64,000 nt of DNA, from positions 744,001 to 808,000 of the forward strand of contig CBDCPZ010000025.1 in assembly GCA_965220465.1 (NCBI GenBank), given 5' to 3'. This document shows, piece after piece, positions 43,359-53,217 of this stretch. The DNA is from JAHDHW01 sp965220465. GTDB lineage: Bacteria > Bacteroidota > Bacteroidia > Chitinophagales > Saprospiraceae. How positions within the stretch are numbered: position 1 is the stretch's first letter; every line of letters starts with the position of its first letter. A program made the position numbers and the translations under genes. The notes under the pieces are model-generated. The model had not been told where the DNA came from and did not search any database. It saw only the letters and a program-made list of their open reading frames with translations.

Positions 43359-44780
43359 ATGCAACCCTTCGATAAGTACGAATTAGTCATTGGCCTTGAA
43401 GTTCATGTTCAGCTGGCAACTGCCAGCAAAGCTTTCTGTGGAGATGATGCCAGCTTTGGAGGAGCGCCAAATACACATGTCAGCGCCATCTCGCTTGCAC
43501 ATCCGGGCACACTTCCCAAGTTGAACAAAAAGCAACTCGAGTACGCTGTTCGTTTAGGTCTTGCACTTAATAGCTCATTCAATAAGAAGAATTATTTTGA
43601 TCGTAAAAATTACTTTTATGCAGACCTTCCCAAAGGGTATCAGATCACTCAGGATAGTCAGCCGGTTTGCATTGGCGGGAGTATAAATATCTATGTTGAT
43701 GATCAACAAAAAATGATTCGCATCCATCACATTCACATGGAAGAGGATGCCGGAAAATCGATCCATGACCAAGATCCTGATTATTCTTTGATAGATCTCA
43801 ATCGTGCCGGAGTTTCTTTGCTGGAAATCGTAACGGAGCCTGACTTCAGATCAGCGGCAGAAGTTGATGTTTTTATGAATGTGATGCGCCAGTTGGTCCG
43901 TTATTTAGAAATTTCTGATGGAAATATGGAGCAAGGTTCGATGCGGTGCGATTGTAATATTTCAATCCGATTGAAGGGTGAAACGGGTTTAAACGAACGC
44001 TGCGAAGTCAAAAACGTCAACTCAATGCGGTTTGCCCGACAAGCAATTGAATATGAATTTAAGCGGCAGGTTGAACTCGTCGAAGCCGGTGGAAAAGTTG
44101 CCCAACAAACGCTCAATTTTGACTCAAAAACTGGCACCACTTCTCCACTTCGAGAAAAAGAAGATGCACACGATTATCGCTATTTTCCAGAACCAGATTT
44201 ATTACCCTTTGTTCTTTCTGATCAAGATATTAAAGGGATTCGTAAATCCATGTCACCTCTACCCTGGGAAATTCATCATGAGTTAATCCAAAATTATTCT
44301 TTAACTAATTACGATGCTGACCTCATCGCGGAAGAGAAATCGATTGCTTTATTTTATAAAAAATTAGCAGACGATTGCGGCCATTTTAAAGCCGCTGCAA
44401 ATTTGGTGATCAACAAAATCAAACCTTTTTTAAACGAAAACAATCTTCCAGTTGAAGCCTTTCCTGTAGAAATTCAAAACTTATCAGCTTTTATCAATTT
44501 GATTGAAAATGGAAAAGTTAGTAATTCCATTGCTTATCAAAGGCTTTTTCCGGCGATGATTGAAAAACCTGAAACGTCACCAGAATCCTTAGCGGAAACA
44601 CTAAATCTGATTCAATCAGACGACAGTGATTTTCTCGAAAAGTTGGTTTTAGAAACTATTGAAAAGAATCCAAACAAAGTACTCGCCTATAGAAATGGAA
44701 AAAAGGGCTTGATTGGTTTTTTTATGGGAGAAGTGATGCGCCAATCAAAAGGAAAAGCTGCAGCCAAAAACGACCAATGA
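43359..44780 (+). CDS. gatB: Aspartyl/glutamyl-tRNA(Asn/Gln) amidotransferase subunit B
   Basis: A 473-residue GatB. The N-terminal catalytic cradle has ELVIGLEVHVQL, YADLPKGYQITQ, HMEEDAGKS, DLNRAGVSLLEIVTEPD and SMRCDCNIS; the Yqey/helical tail ends with GKKGLIGFFMGEVMRQ. It converts mischarged Glu-tRNA-Gln or Asp-tRNA-Asn to the amidated form together with GatA and GatC, which are not in this window. CATCTTTG at 43325-43332 resembles a -7 element 27 bp before the start, with TTG about 20 bp upstream. Confidence 0.97.
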   Translation: MQPFDKYELVIGLEVHVQLATASKAFCGDDASFGGAPNTHVSAISLAHPGTLPKLNKKQLEYAVRLGLALNSSFNKKNYFDRKNYFYADLPKGYQITQDSQPVCIGGSINIYVDDQQKMIRIHHIHMEEDAGKSIHDQDPDYSLIDLNRAGVSLLEIVTEPDFRSAAEVDVFMNVMRQLVRYLEISDGNMEQGSMRCDCNISIRLKGETGLNERCEVKNVNSMRFARQAIEYEFKRQVELVEAGGKVAQQTLNFDSKTGTTSPLREKEDAHDYRYFPEPDLLPFVLSDQDIKGIRKSMSPLPWEIHHELIQNYSLTNYDADLIAEEKSIALFYKKLADDCGHFKAAANLVINKIKPFLNENNLPVEAFPVEIQNLSAFINLIENGKVSNSIAYQRLFPAMIEKPETSPESLAETLNLIQSDDSDFLEKLVLETIEKNPNKVLAYRNGKKGLIGFFMGEVMRQSKGKAAAKNDQ

Positions 44781-44951
44781 GTTGCTTCTAAAAATGTTGA
44801 ATGCTTAGCAAAGGTAATCTTTCTGCTCTGATAATCAGAACCGAAAACCATTTGCAGTTACGGCAGTGTTAGTACCTGTTCTAGGGCAAGACATTCTTAA
44901 AATTCCTGACAAATAATTCAATCAATTATTCCTTTTAGGCTAATTATAAAG

Positions 44952-44959
44952 TAGTTTTG
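44952..44959 (+). promoter_or_regulatory. Bacteroidota -7 promoter element (TAGTTTTG)
   Basis: A perfect TAnnTTTG match 39 bp before the first gene of the plus-strand ATP-grasp operon. The identical octamer precedes the minus-strand arm at 61024-61031. The -33 box is weak. Confidence 0.55.
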
Positions 44960-44998
44960 CAGAAATTTTTAAAAAACACTCAATAATAAACTACACAA

Positions 44999-45703
44999 TT
45001 GAAAGAAGAATATCACAAATGGTACTCTCCAACGTTAAGCAAAGAAATTGAAATGTTGGTTTTTGGTCATGCTGGATACCCGGTGATCCTGTTTCCTACG
45101 AGCACGGGCAGATATTATGAATGCAAGGATTTTTTACTGGTTAATTCTGTAAAATGGTTTCTCGAACAAGGGCTGGTACAGATATATTGCCCTGATGGTG
45201 TGAATGAATTAAGTTGGTATAATAAAGGTATCCATCCCGCCGATCGAGTCAAAAATCACATGTGGTATGATAAATTTATTGAGGAGGAATTGGTAAATCC
45301 GATTTGCCATGAAAAGGGTATATCAAAAGTGGCTTTAGCCGGACCTAGCTTTGGAGGTTATCAGGCTGCAAATTTTGCTTTCCGGCACCCGGAGAAAGTA
45401 AGTCATATGATGAGTATGAGCGGGTCATTTGATATCCGATCATTTTTAGATGGTTATTATGATGACAATTGTTATTTTAATAATCCGGTAGATTTTTTAC
45501 CTGACAATCAAAATCCTGAGCTTTGGAATATGAAAATCGTACTTGGCGTAGGCGAATGGGACAACTGCCTGGATGCGAATCAAAAACTATCCAATATTCT
45601 AAATGCTAAAAATATTCCCCATTGGTTTGATCTAAGAAGATGGGCGAAGCATGACTGGCCTATTTGGCGGGATATGTTCCCTCATTATTTATCTAAATTA
45701 TAA
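44999..45703 (+). CDS. Alpha/beta-hydrolase esterase
   Basis: A 234-residue cytoplasmic esterase-D-type hydrolase without signal peptide. The nucleophile elbow is GPSFGG with Ser117, and a C-terminal His in AKHDWPIW is the likely catalytic base. The start is a TTG at 44999; the next ATG would remove the conserved YHKWYSPTLSKEI strand, so TTG is well supported. It leads an operon esterase > ATP-grasp > class I amidotransferase > ATP-grasp-like. It may release or hydrolyse a thioester or ester intermediate of the pathway, but the substrate is unknown. A second esterase of this broad family sits in the convergent arm at 60240. Confidence 0.85.
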   Translation: MKEEYHKWYSPTLSKEIEMLVFGHAGYPVILFPTSTGRYYECKDFLLVNSVKWFLEQGLVQIYCPDGVNELSWYNKGIHPADRVKNHMWYDKFIEEELVNPICHEKGISKVALAGPSFGGYQAANFAFRHPEKVSHMMSMSGSFDIRSFLDGYYDDNCYFNNPVDFLPDNQNPELWNMKIVLGVGEWDNCLDANQKLSNILNAKNIPHWFDLRRWAKHDWPIWRDMFPHYLSKL

Positions 45704-45726
45704 CATAAAATAAATACATACTAATT

Positions 45727-46725
45727 TTGAAAAAAATAGGAATTCTCTTCGGACAGGAAAACACATTCCCCCAAGCTTTCATTGATCGAGTCAATGAAAA
45801 AGGTATCAAAGACATTAAAGCCGAAAAAGTGACCATTGACATGGTACAACAGGCAAAACCTACGGATTATGCGGTGATCATTGACCGTATTTCTCAGGAT
45901 GTTCCTTTTTACAGAGCGTACCTGAAAAACGCAGCCATCTCAGGAACAGCGGTCATTAATAACCCTTTCTGGTGGAGCGCAGATGAAAAATTCTTCAATA
46001 ATGCGCTTTCTGAAAAAATAGGAGTCCCAGTTCCCAAGACGGTGATTTTACCCTCGCATCATCGGCCGGAAGATACGAGTGCTAACTCATTTAGGAATCT
46101 TGCTTTTCCTTATAGCTGGAACAAAATTTTTGATTATATCGGTTTTCCAGCTTACATGAAGCCTCATTCCGGAGGCGGATGGAAAAGTGTATATAAAGTT
46201 TCAGATGCAAATGATTTATTTGCCAAACATGCGGAAACTGAGAAACTCGTCATGATGTTACAGGAGGAAATTGTATTTACAGAGTATTTTAGATGTTATG
46301 TTTTAGGTGGCAATAATGTTCACATTATGCAGTACGAACCACGCAATCCACATCACCTTCGTTATGTTCGTGATGCAGCGCCAGTTGCAAAAGCTTTGCT
46401 AAAAAAGGTAGAAAATTACTGTATCAAATTGAATCAGGCTTTGGGTTATGATTTTAATACTGTGGAATTTGCGATCAGAGATGGCATCCCGTATGCTATT
46501 GATTTTTGTAATCCTGCACCGGATGCTGATATCAATTCTGTAGGCCAGGACAATTTTGACTGGATCGTGGAAAATGCTGCGAATATGGCTATTGAAAAAG
46601 CAAAGTCTTACAAAGAGGGCAAAATGAACCTGGCCTGGGGTACTTTTATCAAGAATCAATTTGCTGCTGCTCCTGCTAAAAAGAAAACAACTTCTGTAAG
46701 AAAAAAGGCTGTTAAAAAGACATAG
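45727..46725 (+). CDS. ATP-grasp ligase (RimK-like)
   Basis: A 332-residue ATP-grasp enzyme. It starts KKIGILFGQEN, has a central ATP-binding region (GFPAYMKPHSGGGWKSV, about 139-155; MMLQEEIV) and the metal/catalytic end (DFNTVEFAIRDGIPYAIDFCNPAPD, given in parts: VEFAIRDG and AIDFCNP). The last 25 residues are a Lys-rich tail (KKKTTSVRKKAVKK). ATP-grasp enzymes join a carboxylate to an amine by an acyl-phosphate. The start codon is TTG, as in the previous gene (23 bp gap). Substrates unknown. Confidence 0.85.
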   Translation: MKKIGILFGQENTFPQAFIDRVNEKGIKDIKAEKVTIDMVQQAKPTDYAVIIDRISQDVPFYRAYLKNAAISGTAVINNPFWWSADEKFFNNALSEKIGVPVPKTVILPSHHRPEDTSANSFRNLAFPYSWNKIFDYIGFPAYMKPHSGGGWKSVYKVSDANDLFAKHAETEKLVMMLQEEIVFTEYFRCYVLGGNNVHIMQYEPRNPHHLRYVRDAAPVAKALLKKVENYCIKLNQALGYDFNTVEFAIRDGIPYAIDFCNPAPDADINSVGQDNFDWIVENAANMAIEKAKSYKEGKMNLAWGTFIKNQFAAAPAKKKTTSVRKKAVKKT

Positions 46726-46794
46726 CTTTTATTTAAATATACTGGCGTAAGATATATTGACCCAACTACCGTAGGTTTGTATTAATTTTTTAAA

Positions 46795-47607
46795 ATGAGT
46801 AAGAAAAAGGTTAAACTGGCAATCCTTGATATGAACAACAAGGTACCTAATCAGGGATTGAGGTGCATCAAGGATATTTCCAGCGAATTTGACGATCAAT
46901 TGGATTGGAAAGTGTATGATGTACGAGGTGAAAATCAGGTTCCCGATCTATCTTATGATATTTATATCTGTAGTGGCGGACCTGGAAGCCCATTATTAAC
47001 TGGAGAGTGGAAAGATCGGTTTTTTGAATTGATAGATACTGCCTGGAATATGAATCAATCTGGTGGAACTAAGAAAAAATACTTTTTCTTTATCTGCTAC
47101 TCCTTCCAGATGGCCTGTGAACACTTTGGTGTGTGTAGTATTACCAATCGGAAAAGTACCTCGTTTGGCATTTTTCCAATCCATAAGACCAAAGCAGGCC
47201 TAAAGGATCGGATTCTTGAGGGACTCGCGGACCCATATTATGCAGTCGATTCGAGAGACTGGCAATTAATCCAACCCAGACTGAAAGTTTTTGAAGAACA
47301 TGGAGCCAAAATACTTAGCCTGGAAACAATCCGCACACATGTTGAATACGAAAGGGCTATCATGGCAGTACGCTTTTCCGATGAATTTGTAGGCACACAG
47401 TTTCACCCGGAAGCAGATCCTGAAGGAATGAAAGATTATTTTTCAAAACCAGAAATGAAAGAAAAAATAATCAATAATTTTGATGAACAAAAATACATAG
47501 ACATGATGGAGCATCTGGATGATGCGGATAAAATCAACCTGACCCATCAGACCATTTTACCGCGATTTATTTCTAATGCATTGATTGCATTAAATAGCGA
47601 AAATTAG
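46795..47607 (+). CDS. Class I glutamine amidotransferase-like protein
   Basis: A 270-residue protein of the GATase1 fold. The triad is complete: Cys101 in FFICYSFQMA, and H202/E204 in GTQFHPEAD. The oxyanion-type loop is SGGPGSP (60-66). The elbow is CYSFQ instead of the common GxCxG, so it may use another amide or have altered activity. It could feed ammonia to the neighbouring ligases or remove a gamma-glutamyl group. The gap to the next gene is 12 bp. Confidence 0.87.
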   Translation: MSKKKVKLAILDMNNKVPNQGLRCIKDISSEFDDQLDWKVYDVRGENQVPDLSYDIYICSGGPGSPLLTGEWKDRFFELIDTAWNMNQSGGTKKKYFFFICYSFQMACEHFGVCSITNRKSTSFGIFPIHKTKAGLKDRILEGLADPYYAVDSRDWQLIQPRLKVFEEHGAKILSLETIRTHVEYERAIMAVRFSDEFVGTQFHPEADPEGMKDYFSKPEMKEKIINNFDEQKYIDMMEHLDDADKINLTHQTILPRFISNALIALNSEN

Positions 47608-47619
47608 CTGTAATCAATT

Positions 47620-48825
47620 ATGATAAAACCTTACCGATCGGCGTTTAACCATCATTTTACGAAAGCAAAGTACGATGCTTTTTTGAATGACATTGACCGC
47701 CAATTCAATTATAAACCTGGATTTAGAATCGCGGAAACACCGGTATTCATTCCTCAAATGTTGAAAGAACGGCTCCTCGAAGCATGTGAAGAAATTCTAG
47801 CGGTGGTTAATCAGCCTAATTTTAAGGAGTTGACTAAGGAAGCAATCAAACATCCTACTTTACAAGTGCCTGCAGAAGATTATGTATCGAGGTTTATTCA
47901 GTTGGATTTCGGTATTTGTTTGGATGAAAACGGTGATCCCATTCCAAAGTTAATTGAACTGCAAGGTTTTCCTTCCCTTTATTTTTATCAGGATTTTCTT
48001 GCCAGAATGTATATAAAACATTTTAATATTCCAGATCGTTTTTCCGTCCATTTAAACGGAATGAAAAGGCCCGAATATGTGGAAATGCTTCGAAACGAGA
48101 TCGTAGGAGATACTGATCCTCATCAAGTAGTTTTGCTGGAAGTGGAACCTGAAAATCAAGCTACCCGAATTGATTTTTTATGTGCAGAGCAAATGCTGGG
48201 CATTAAAGTCCTTTGCATCAGCAAACTGAAGAAAAGAAGAAAGGAGCTATTTTATATTGATGAAAAGGGTAAGGAGGTAAAAATCCTAAAAATCTATAAT
48301 CGCGTCATTTTTGATGAGCTGGACAAACGCACTGATTTAAAAAGAGAGTTTTATTTTAGGGATGAGGTAGATGTTGAATGGGTTGGTCATCCCAACTGGT
48401 TTTTCAGGATTAGCAAATATACTATGCCTTTGCTTAACAGTAAGTATGCTCCCAAATCTTTCTATCTGGATAAGTTGGAAGAATACCCTAAAAATCTTGG
48501 AGATTACGTATTGAAGCCGTTATATTCTTTTGCCGGATCGGGCGTCCAACTCAATATTACCAGGGAGTTATTGGATGGGATTGACGAAAAAGAAAACTTC
48601 ATATTACAGGAAAAAGTCAAATACCATCCAATTATCGAAACGATGGATGTTCCTGCAAAATGTGAGATAAGAATGATGAGTTTGTTTAATACCAGAGAAA
48701 ATCAAAGTCAGATCGTCAATAATTTGATGAGGCTCACGAAAGGCGAAATGGTCGGCGTGAAGTATAACAAAGACAAAGATTGGGTTGGAGGAAGTGCTGG
48801 GTTTTTTGAAAATGAAGAGAGGTAA
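47620..48825 (+). CDS. Divergent ATP-grasp-like protein
   Basis: A 401-residue cytoplasmic protein of no named family that I recognise. The C-terminal third has ATP-grasp-like features: DYVLKPLYSFAGSGVQLN (about 297-314) resembles the Lys plus glycine-rich loop, NFILQEKVKYHP the adenine-side strand, and AKCEIRMM the next strand. The N-terminal two thirds (FIQLDFGICLDENG; KLIELQGFPSLYFYQ; VVLLEVEPENQATRIDF) may be a pre-ATP-grasp domain. It closes the operon and is probably a second ligase acting on the product of the first. Confidence 0.65.
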   Translation: MIKPYRSAFNHHFTKAKYDAFLNDIDRQFNYKPGFRIAETPVFIPQMLKERLLEACEEILAVVNQPNFKELTKEAIKHPTLQVPAEDYVSRFIQLDFGICLDENGDPIPKLIELQGFPSLYFYQDFLARMYIKHFNIPDRFSVHLNGMKRPEYVEMLRNEIVGDTDPHQVVLLEVEPENQATRIDFLCAEQMLGIKVLCISKLKKRRKELFYIDEKGKEVKILKIYNRVIFDELDKRTDLKREFYFRDEVDVEWVGHPNWFFRISKYTMPLLNSKYAPKSFYLDKLEEYPKNLGDYVLKPLYSFAGSGVQLNITRELLDGIDEKENFILQEKVKYHPIIETMDVPAKCEIRMMSLFNTRENQSQIVNNLMRLTKGEMVGVKYNKDKDWVGGSAGFFENEER

Positions 48826-48860
48826 GGGATAATAAAATTTTATTAAAAAGTGTATTAAAA

Positions 48861-48877
48861 AAAAGGTTATACCTTTT
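48861..48877 (+). terminator. Weak terminator-like hairpin
   Basis: AAAAGGT/ACCTTTT with a 3-nt loop, A-rich before it and only a weak T-rich tail. It is the only hairpin in the 324-bp gap after the ATP-grasp operon; nothing else is seen there apart from the promoter at 49135. Confidence 0.4.
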
Positions 48878-49134
48878 GCCTTTATTGTTGAACTATATTC
48901 AAAAGTTTAAAAAGGTAATTGATGTATTACAAAATCCACTTGGTTATTTTAATACAGCAAATTATTTCTATGCTCTTCAAGAATAAAGGAATACCAATTT
49001 ATTAACCAAACATCTCAAAAACTTTCAATTACCATCTTTTGAGTTAATGGATTGAAAAGGGTCATTCAAATTCTCATGACAAGGATTAATATTTGCCACA
49101 AAGTCCTTTCATAAGCTTTAAATAGCCAATTTAC

Positions 49135-49142
49135 TATATTTG
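49135..49142 (+). promoter_or_regulatory. Bacteroidota -7 element (TATATTTG) close to ATG
   Basis: A perfect TAnnTTTG ending 8 bp before the ATG of the hybrid sensor, which would give a leader of only a few bases. Confidence 0.45.
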
Positions 49143-49149
49143 TAAGGCT

Positions 49150-52100
49150 ATGTTAAAATACCTTTGGTGTACTTTATTAATCATTCTATTGCCTTTCCTT
49201 ATCTATGCTCAAACCATCGTAGAACCGGAATGGCTCACGATCAAAGATGGGCTTTCTCAAGGTTTTGTCGAATGCATTGTGCAAGACCAGGAGGGTTTTC
49301 TTTGGATGGGTTCCAAAAATGGTCTCAATCGATACGATGGGGAGCACTTCAAAGTATTTACTCACGATCCTGCTGACCCTTATTCCATTTCACATGATTT
49401 TATCCTTTCTCTTTACGATTATGGGAATTTTCTTTTGGTGGGTACTGAAGGTGGTGGCCTCAATCTATTTCATAAACAAAAGGAACGATTTTATAAAATC
49501 CCACTGACAAATACTGGCTCAGAAAATCGGGAACTCAATGATATTAGCACTATTACAAAAGATTCGCTTGGACAACTCTGGGTGACTATAACTCATTCCA
49601 ATCTGTTGTTTAGGCTCCGGTTTCCTGATAATTTTCAAACCCAATTCCCTCAACAGGAAGAATTGGTGCAATCTATTGAAATACTCGAAATTCTTAAGGT
49701 TAGAGGCATAATCATAGATCATATAGTTGATCTAGGAGATTTCATTCTGGCTAATGACATAGATTCACATCAAATATTGAAAATTGACATCCGAACAGGA
49801 GAATCTGTATTATTTGAACATCAACCCCCAGTGAATTTTTCATCAGGGATTCAATCCTTTTCCACTGAGCGATTACTGATGACATCTGATAAAAGTATTG
49901 CCGTATTCAAGGAAGGAAAATGGAATATTGTAAATACAGACTTTAATATTGTCAGCTTAAACTATTTAGACGAAGATCAACAACTTTTGATAGAAGATGA
50001 GGCAGGGCTTTTATTGTTTAAACAAGAGGTGCTGGACAGATCGTCCTTCGTAAGGACAGATGCCTCCTTTATTATTCCTATACTGAACAAAATCGGAGTT
50101 AGTTGTTTTGAAAAAGGAAAATCAGGGATTCTTTGGCTTGGTACCGGAGGATATGGCGTTTTGAAAATCAGCCCCAGATTATTTAAAATTAAGACCTACT
50201 TTGATGGAAGCTCCATTTACGCCCCTCCCTTTGCAACATCGGATGGAGAAATCTATCTATGGAACCCTACAACTAGTGAAACATTATACTTTCCTGGTGA
50301 TCAACCCCGACTATCTCATACCTGTTCAATTATTACAGATTCTTTGGTTGGTCCATTGCTGGAAGATGAGTCAGGAGCATTATGGTTTATTCATCCGGGA
50401 GACGATTATGAAACCAACATTTACAAAATCCAACAAGATGGAACCTTAAAAAGGATGCAGACCTATACAAAACCTTATACTGATCCTGCTATCGTTGTTG
50501 CTAGAGACATTGATCAAGGAACTATCCTGATCGCCCATATTGGGATGCTGATAAGCTATCAACCTGCTAAAGAAATTTTACAGACCTATAAGTTTCAAGG
50601 GCTTAACATCAGAGATTATGGTATTTATTCGTTGGCAAAAACAAAGAATGGGCATTGTTGGATAGGCACCAACAAGGGTTTAATACACGCTATTCCTAAT
50701 GGAAAAGGATTTGAATTTGAATTATTGAAGCAAAAAGACGGTAATCAAATCGGGCTGCTCAATAACGAAATTGCTACTTTGCTTAGAGATCCGGTTGATG
50801 GTAACTTGCTTTGGGTAGGGACCAAAGGTGGTGGTTTGCACCGGCTGGACACACGCGATATGTCTTTCAGTTATTTGAATTCAAAAAACGGCTTGCCCAA
50901 TGATGTCATTTATAGCGTATTGAATGATGATCAAGATAATCTGTGGATGAGTTCAAACAAAGGTATTATCCGGTACAATCCATCCACAGGCCAAATCAGG
51001 AATTTCACCGAAGCAGATGGTTTGCAAAGTGATGAATTCAATACCTATGCTTATGCCAAAACGTCAAATGGAACCATGCTTTTCGGCGGGATTAACGGAT
51101 TGAATGTATTTCATCCTGATGACTTAAAAGATAACCCGGTAGTACCAAAAGTTTGGATTACGGGTTTACAAATTAATAATGAAAACATTACAGTCGGGGA
51201 CAGCACGGGCTTGCTGACACAGGCTATCGAATACACGACTGAATTGATATTCCCTTTTACACAAAACAACATCACCCTTGAGTTTGCAGGCCTGGAATAC
51301 TCAGCCCCGACTAAAAACCGCTACCGTTATTACCTGGAAGGAGCAGAAGAAGCATGGATTCATGAAAGCTCGGATAACAAGGCTTCTTACCTCAACCTTT
51401 CTCCTGGGGATTATACCTTCAAAATCAAAGGCTCCAATGGAGATGGGGTATGGAACGAGCAGGTTACAAGTTTAAAAATCAATATCCTTCCACCATGGTA
51501 CCGCAGCACTTTTGCATATTTTGTTTATGCCTTCTTAATTGCATTTGTTATATGGTGGGTTCAGAAATTGAGGGAAAATCGATTGCGTTTGAAACACGAA
51601 GTCGAATGGGAGCAAAAAGAATCGGAGCGTTTGAAAGAACTCGACAAAATGAAGTCTCATTTCTTTACGAATATCTCTCATGAATTAAGGACACCACTGA
51701 CCATCATTAGTGGAATGACTGATAGAATAGGAGAAAATCCGGAAAAATGGTTGAAAAAAGGACGCAGAATGATCAAGCGAAATAGCGACAATTTGCTCAA
51801 TCTCGTCAATCAAATACTCGATCTTCGCAAACTCGAATCTGGCAAACTGAAACTCGACCTCATTCAAAGTGATGTGATAGGCTACCTTAAATACATCGTT
51901 GAATCGTTCCATTCTTTGGCCGAAAACAAAGACATCCAATTGCATTTCCAATCTGTTGAACCTGAAGTATTGATGGATTATGATTCCGAAAAGATGCTGC
52001 GCATCGTTTCCAACCTTTTGTCAAATGCCATCAAATTTACACCGGAAGGCGGTGAAATATTCGTTAAATCTTCTATTGAAAATTTGGAAAATCATAACAA

Positions 52101-53217
52101 ACTTATATCTCCTCATTCCAAATTCATCATTGAGGTTAAGGATACCGGCATTGGCATCCCCGCTGATAAATTAGCAAATATTTTCGATCGTTTTTACCAG
52201 GTGGATGACTCAAGCACTCGTAAAGGGGAAGGAACCGGTATTGGCCTGGCCTTAACCCATGAGCTGGTCAAATTGATGAACGGAGATATAAGAGTAGAAA
52301 GCATGTCAAATGAAGGAACGGTTTTTACTGTCAAAATTCCAATCAACAAACAAGCACCTTTAGGCCATATAAAAAAAGAAATGACCAATCAAATTGGAAT
52401 TGACCAAACGCTAATCTTACCTAATATTCACGAATTGGAAATAACTGTATTATCGCATCAAGAATCCTTACTTCCTAGTCTTTTAATCGTAGAAGATAAT
52501 ACTGATGTGCTGCAATACCTCGTCGCCTGTCTTGAAGAACAATTCCAGCTGGAAGTAGCTCGAGATGGTCAGGAAGGTATTGAAAAAGCAATCGAACAGG
52601 TTCCCGATATTATCCTCAGCGATGTAATGTTGCCACGAAAAGATGGATTTGAATTGTGTCAAACACTCAAAACTGATGAACGAACCAGCCATATTCCCAT
52701 CGTGCTATTAACCGCTAAAGCTGACCAGGATTCACGCATCAGTGGATTGGAAAGAGGAGCGGATGCCTACCTTACCAAACCGTTTAATAAAAAGGAGCTC
52801 TTCGTCCGTTTGAACAACCTGTTGAAAATCAGAAAAAACTTACAGGAGCGATATGGTTCACTGGAAGGACTTCCTTCCAAGCAAGAAATCGCTTTCCAGC
52901 ATGAAGATGAATTTATCAAAAAAGTAAGGAATGCTATCGAAGAAAACCTGGACGATGAAACTTTTGGCATCGCCGAACTTTGTAAAGCAGTCGCAATGAG
53001 CCGCACACAACTTCATCGAAAAATCAAAGCACTCACCAATCGATCTACTTCTCTTTTTGTGCGTTCTATACGGCTTCAAAAAGCTCAAAATTTACTCAAA
53101 ACAACCAACTTGAACATCTCTCAGGTGGCCTATGAAGTTGGTTTTAGTAATCCAAATTACTTTTCCAGAATTTTTGCAGAAGAATTTGGCTTTCCACCAA
53201 CCGACCTGCACAAGTAA
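49150..53217 (+). CDS. Hybrid two-component regulator (propeller sensor, histidine kinase, receiver, AraC HTH)
   Basis: A 1355-residue one-protein signalling system. Order: signal peptide (1-20); two periplasmic Reg_prop beta-propeller halves (e.g. DGLSQGFVECIVQDQEGFLW, WVGTKGGGLHRLD); a Y_Y_Y domain (about 700-780); one membrane helix (about 790-808); HisKA with His844 in ISHELRTPL; HATPase_c (DTGIGIP; GEGTGIGLAL); a receiver with Asp1158 in LSDVMLP and Lys1210 in LTKPF; and an AraC-type HTH (NYFSRIFAEEFG). All catalytic residues are present. In Bacteroidota such proteins often sense glycans and activate neighbouring genes. The S74/TonB-C/T9SS genes 220 bp downstream are the obvious candidates; the signal is unknown. 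Confidence 0.93.
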   Translation: MLKYLWCTLLIILLPFLIYAQTIVEPEWLTIKDGLSQGFVECIVQDQEGFLWMGSKNGLNRYDGEHFKVFTHDPADPYSISHDFILSLYDYGNFLLVGTEGGGLNLFHKQKERFYKIPLTNTGSENRELNDISTITKDSLGQLWVTITHSNLLFRLRFPDNFQTQFPQQEELVQSIEILEILKVRGIIIDHIVDLGDFILANDIDSHQILKIDIRTGESVLFEHQPPVNFSSGIQSFSTERLLMTSDKSIAVFKEGKWNIVNTDFNIVSLNYLDEDQQLLIEDEAGLLLFKQEVLDRSSFVRTDASFIIPILNKIGVSCFEKGKSGILWLGTGGYGVLKISPRLFKIKTYFDGSSIYAPPFATSDGEIYLWNPTTSETLYFPGDQPRLSHTCSIITDSLVGPLLEDESGALWFIHPGDDYETNIYKIQQDGTLKRMQTYTKPYTDPAIVVARDIDQGTILIAHIGMLISYQPAKEILQTYKFQGLNIRDYGIYSLAKTKNGHCWIGTNKGLIHAIPNGKGFEFELLKQKDGNQIGLLNNEIATLLRDPVDGNLLWVGTKGGGLHRLDTRDMSFSYLNSKNGLPNDVIYSVLNDDQDNLWMSSNKGIIRYNPSTGQIRNFTEADGLQSDEFNTYAYAKTSNGTMLFGGINGLNVFHPDDLKDNPVVPKVWITGLQINNENITVGDSTGLLTQAIEYTTELIFPFTQNNITLEFAGLEYSAPTKNRYRYYLEGAEEAWIHESSDNKASYLNLSPGDYTFKIKGSNGDGVWNEQVTSLKINILPPWYRSTFAYFVYAFLIAFVIWWVQKLRENRLRLKHEVEWEQKESERLKELDKMKSHFFTNISHELRTPLTIISGMTDRIGENPEKWLKKGRRMIKRNSDNLLNLVNQILDLRKLESGKLKLDLIQSDVIGYLKYIVESFHSLAENKDIQLHFQSVEPEVLMDYDSEKMLRIVSNLLSNAIKFTPEGGEIFVKSSIENLENHNKLISPHSKFIIEVKDTGIGIPADKLANIFDRFYQVDDSSTRKGEGTGIGLALTHELVKLMNGDIRVESMSNEGTVFTVKIPINKQAPLGHIKKEMTNQIGIDQTLILPNIHELEITVLSHQESLLPSLLIVEDNTDVLQYLVACLEEQFQLEVARDGQEGIEKAIEQVPDIILSDVMLPRKDGFELCQTLKTDERTSHIPIVLLTAKADQDSRISGLERGADAYLTKPFNKKELFVRLNNLLKIRKNLQERYGSLEGLPSKQEIAFQHEDEFIKKVRNAIEENLDDETFGIAELCKAVAMSRTQLHRKIKALTNRSTSLFVRSIRLQKAQNLLKTTNLNISQVAYEVGFSNPNYFSRIFAEEFGFPPTDLHK

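Noticed and set aside
44781..44998. Searched for a tRNA or small RNA gene between gatB and the esterase
   Set aside because: No cloverleaf or stable hairpin was found; only the promoter element at 44952 is supported.
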